From contig JAPPHP010000472.1 in assembly GCA_028821035.1 (NCBI GenBank), forward strand, positions 1 through 9,283: a DNA stretch of 9,283 nt, in the 5' to 3' direction. A program made the position numbers and the translations under genes. How positions within the stretch are numbered: the stretch's first letter is position 1; the number at the start of each line of letters is the position of its first letter. Source of the DNA: Gammaproteobacteria bacterium. GTDB taxonomy: Bacteria > Pseudomonadota > Gammaproteobacteria > Pseudomonadales > Azotimanducaceae. Shown piece by piece: positions 7,343-9,283 of the stretch. The notes under the pieces were generated by a model that saw nothing but the letters and a program-made list of their open reading frames with translations, did not search any database and was not told the DNA's origin.

Positions 7343-9061
7343 TCAGTCCGGGCCGCCCCATTCCGGCACCTGCTGATCGTTCGACAGCCGCATGCGCTGC
7401 AGGGACATGGCGGTGAAGATGTCGTCGGGTTCCGCGCGACCGCCGAGCGCCGGTAAACGCGCACCCGCCTCGAGCCGGAAACGCTCGTCGAGGGCGCGCT
7501 GAGAGCAGTAGCCGAGTTCCCACCACTCCAGGATGCGGTCCCTGGCGCCTCGAAGCGTTCGGTCGTCGGGCAGCAGGTCGCCCTTCTCCCGCTGGTTCAC
7601 CTGACGGGTGGCCGGCATGAGGTTCCAAAGGTCGTCGCAGGGCCATGCCGACCACGGAAAACAGTGGTCGATGTCGACGCTGCCCTTGCGCAGCCGCCTT
7701 CCCGTCCAGACGCAGTGCAAGTGAGATTCGCCTTCCAGCAGGACGTCGACCCGCTTCTTGGCGGTACGTCTATCCCGCTCGGGCTCGTACCACCGCATGG
7801 CGTCCCGGACAGCGCGCTCGTCCAGGGTGCGCGACTGCCCCTCGGCATAGCCGGCCGTCAGCCCGATCCATTCTTCCACGAGCGCCGGTTCGATCCAGAC
7901 CCCGTAGCGCTGCATCGCACGCCACAGGTGCGCCGGCACATGCAGCGTCCCGAAGCTCCGGAAGTAGTCCCTGTCGAGCACCATCGCCCCCGGTTTCCTC
8001 GTGGTCCGCCGGTGCACCGGGAAGATCCGCGAACCGTCGGGCCAGGTCAGAAAGGTGGCGGGCATCCGGTCGATGGTGCTGCAGGCGTCCCGGAGCGCGC
8101 CGTGCAACATCGCGCCCTGGTCGCCCGAAACCCGCGCGCCCGGGCGCAGATCGAGCGCCGAGAGACCGCCCGCCAGCGCCCGCAGCGGTTGCTTTGCGAA
8201 CCCGATGCGTCGGAAATCCCTGCTGTTGAGCGGGTTCTGGGGCAGGTGGGCCAAGAGAAGCGGAAGGTAGAGCCTGAGCCAGAACAGCGCGACGACCCCG
8301 AGCGGGATCTCCACGTGGCCGGCCTGCACCTCCACCGCGAAGCCCGGCGCACTGTGGGCGACACGACAGATCGCGCGGAGGAGGCCCAGCTTGTAGGTGG
8401 AGGATTTGTCGTCGTTCAGCACGATGCGCCGTACGAGGGGCAGCGCGCCCGTGCCATCGTCCGGCAGGCGCACGACGACCTGCAGCCACGAGAACTGCGG
8501 GCGCCCGAGCAGGTCCGGCACTTCCGAGACCGACTCCACGTAGGCGCCGTGCCGGCGGGCGAGCCGCTCGATCTCCCCGGCGTTCGCCTCGTGCATGTCC
8601 CGGCCCGGGTCTACGGGACCCTGCCGGAGCGTGAACGCGATCACGCCCTGGGGCTTCGTGAGTGTCACGAGCTTGCGGAATGCGCGCTCGCGGTGTCCCG
8701 GCGACACAAACATCCACACGGCGTTCAGCAGGATCAGGTCGAACGAGAGCCCCGCACGGAGGGTCTCGGAGAGTTCGGGAAGCCGGTCCGGGAGCAACTC
8801 GAATCCCCGGTCGGGATGCATCTGCTCGGCCTGCCAGCGCATGGCCCCGTTTGGCTCGACCGCTACCACCTCGTGACCGAGCCCGGCCAGCCACGCGGCG
8901 TCCCGGCCGCTGCCGGCCCCCACGTCCAGGACGCACCCGCGACCTTCTGGCAGAAGGTCCCGCAACCAGTCATTCAGCCGGTCGGCGTCGACGGCTTCAT
9001 AGCGCGCCGCGGCCTCGGCTGCTGTCAGGCGGCTTGCGTTCTGCTCGTCGTCCTTCGACAC
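7343..9061 (-). CDS. SAM methyltransferase-HNH endonuclease fusion protein
   Basis: A 572-residue protein without signal peptide or membrane segment. Residues about 1-197 form a class I SAM-dependent methyltransferase: motif I is LDVGAGSGRD (45-54), the acidic end of strand 2 is VVAVEP (Glu69), and FDLILLNAVWMFV (107-119) is the motif IV region. That region has no (N/D/S)PP(Y/F), so a DNA base methyltransferase is unlikely and a small-molecule or tRNA-type enzyme fits better. Residues about 198-435 are an unassigned central region with a distinctive LNDDKSSTYKLGLLRA segment (215-230). Residues about 436-500 form an HNH nuclease: Cys450, DIDHCFPW (His466), WNLMPATRQVN (Asn480, Asn489) and Lys493, resembling the HNH_4 type that includes the Cas9 HNH domain. 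CXXC zinc pairs are absent. The start is a GTG, one base after the DUF4159 stop and without a clear ribosome binding site, so coupling is likely. Function unknown; a nucleic-acid defence or repair role is plausible inference. Confidence 0.82.
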   Translation of the reverse strand: MSKDDEQNASRLTAAEAAARYEAVDADRLNDWLRDLLPEGRGCVLDVGAGSGRDAAWLAGLGHEVVAVEPNGAMRWQAEQMHPDRGFELLPDRLPELSETLRAGLSFDLILLNAVWMFVSPGHRERAFRKLVTLTKPQGVIAFTLRQGPVDPGRDMHEANAGEIERLARRHGAYVESVSEVPDLLGRPQFSWLQVVVRLPDDGTGALPLVRRIVLNDDKSSTYKLGLLRAICRVAHSAPGFAVEVQAGHVEIPLGVVALFWLRLYLPLLLAHLPQNPLNSRDFRRIGFAKQPLRALAGGLSALDLRPGARVSGDQGAMLHGALRDACSTIDRMPATFLTWPDGSRIFPVHRRTTRKPGAMVLDRDYFRSFGTLHVPAHLWRAMQRYGVWIEPALVEEWIGLTAGYAEGQSRTLDERAVRDAMRWYEPERDRRTAKKRVDVLLEGESHLHCVWTGRRLRKGSVDIDHCFPWSAWPCDDLWNLMPATRQVNQREKGDLLPDDRTLRGARDRILEWWELGYCSQRALDERFRLEAGARLPALGGRAEPDDIFTAMSLQRMRLSNDQQVPEWGGPD

Positions 9062-9062
9062 G

Positions 9063-9283
9063 TCAGTGCGTCAACGCGTAGACGACCACGTTGATGCCGA
9101 GCCGGTAGGACTTGGTGGAGAAGTGCTCGAAGTACCACTCCCCGTATGCCTCCCGCTCCCAGCCATCGGCGATGTCCGTGTTGTGGGTCGCGATCGCCAT
9201 CGGGCGACCTTCGTCGTCGAGATACGCGCGTATCTGCGGCACCTCCAGCGAACCCTGCGGGTACCGGTGGATCCAGGGCGGCT
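9063..9283 (-). CDS. DUF4159 domain protein, C-terminal part (5' end outside window)
   Basis: The final 72 residues of a protein whose beginning lies beyond the right edge. The frame read from 9281 to the TGA at 9065-9063 gives a sequence ending in NTDIADGWERE, then WYFEHFS, then YRLGINVVVYALTH. This matches the C-terminal end of DUF4159 domains, which typically close with an N-D-x-x-D-x-W/M-x-x-x element and a GIN-(I/V)-V-Y hydrophobic strand. DUF4159 has a glutamine-amidotransferase-like fold of unknown activity. It is commonly encoded near MoxR, DUF58 and VWA genes, sometimes fused to N-terminal membrane segments. Whether this copy is a short stand-alone protein or the long fused form cannot be seen. 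The stop is one base before the GTG of the methyltransferase-HNH gene. Confidence 0.8.
   Translation of the reverse strand, partial: PPWIHRYPQGSLEVPQIRAYLDDEGRPMAIATHNTDIADGWEREAYGEWYFEHFSTKSYRLGINVVVYALTH

Noticed and set aside
7343..9061. Classical restriction-modification enzyme
   Set aside because: The methyltransferase domain lacks the (N/D/S)PP(Y/F) catalytic motif of DNA base methyltransferases, so a protective modification activity cannot be claimed.
7664..9094. Long plus-strand open frame opposite the methyltransferase-HNH gene
   Set aside because: Low-information Arg/Pro/His-rich translation. The minus strand carries clear SAM-binding and HNH motifs over the same bases.

Overview
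The window is very GC-rich bacterial DNA in which every supportable gene lies on the minus strand, so it reads right to left. The codon use, the gene set (a MoxR/VWA/DUF4159 cluster and an eEF1B-gamma-like GST) and the tight gene packing suggest a high-GC proteobacterium, most likely a gammaproteobacterium. That placement is inferred from family resemblance, not from a marker gene. The homopolymer-rich left edge looks like a low-quality contig end.

Layout in transcription order: (1) the 3' end of a DUF4159 gene (9283-9063, 5' part outside the window); (2) after one base, a GTG-started gene for a 572-residue methyltransferase-HNH nuclease fusion (9061-7343); (3) a glutathione S-transferase family protein (7300-6503); (4) a membrane-anchored VWA protein with a glutamine-amidotransferase-like domain (6468-4240); (5) a secreted caspase/C13-like protein with no cysteine (4243-3359); (6) a secreted TPR protein with a central HEXXH metallopeptidase domain (3369-1168); (7) a MoxR-type AAA+ ATPase (1171-122). 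Genes 4 to 7 overlap by 4, 11 and 4 bases, which indicates one translationally coupled operon. A GTGA overlap at the MoxR stop may begin another gene, but the sequence below about position 90 is not trustworthy.

How the genes fit together: MoxR ATPases usually work with VWA-domain partners as chaperone-like remodelling machines. Here the VWA partner is anchored in the inner membrane. The two following proteins carry signal peptides, so the system probably acts on the cell envelope: a cytoplasmic ATPase, a membrane VWA protein, and periplasmic peptidase-fold proteins, one with an intact zinc motif and one apparently inactive. DUF4159 genes commonly belong to this same cluster type, so the nuclease fusion and the GST look like an insertion between two parts of a conserved operon. 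The fusion is the least explained gene: a small-molecule-type methyltransferase domain, a central region I cannot assign, and a Cas9-like (HNH_4-type) HNH domain.

No tRNA, rRNA, CRISPR array, insertion sequence or convincing terminator was seen. Gaps between genes are at most 42 bases, apart from the 121 bases at the left edge.
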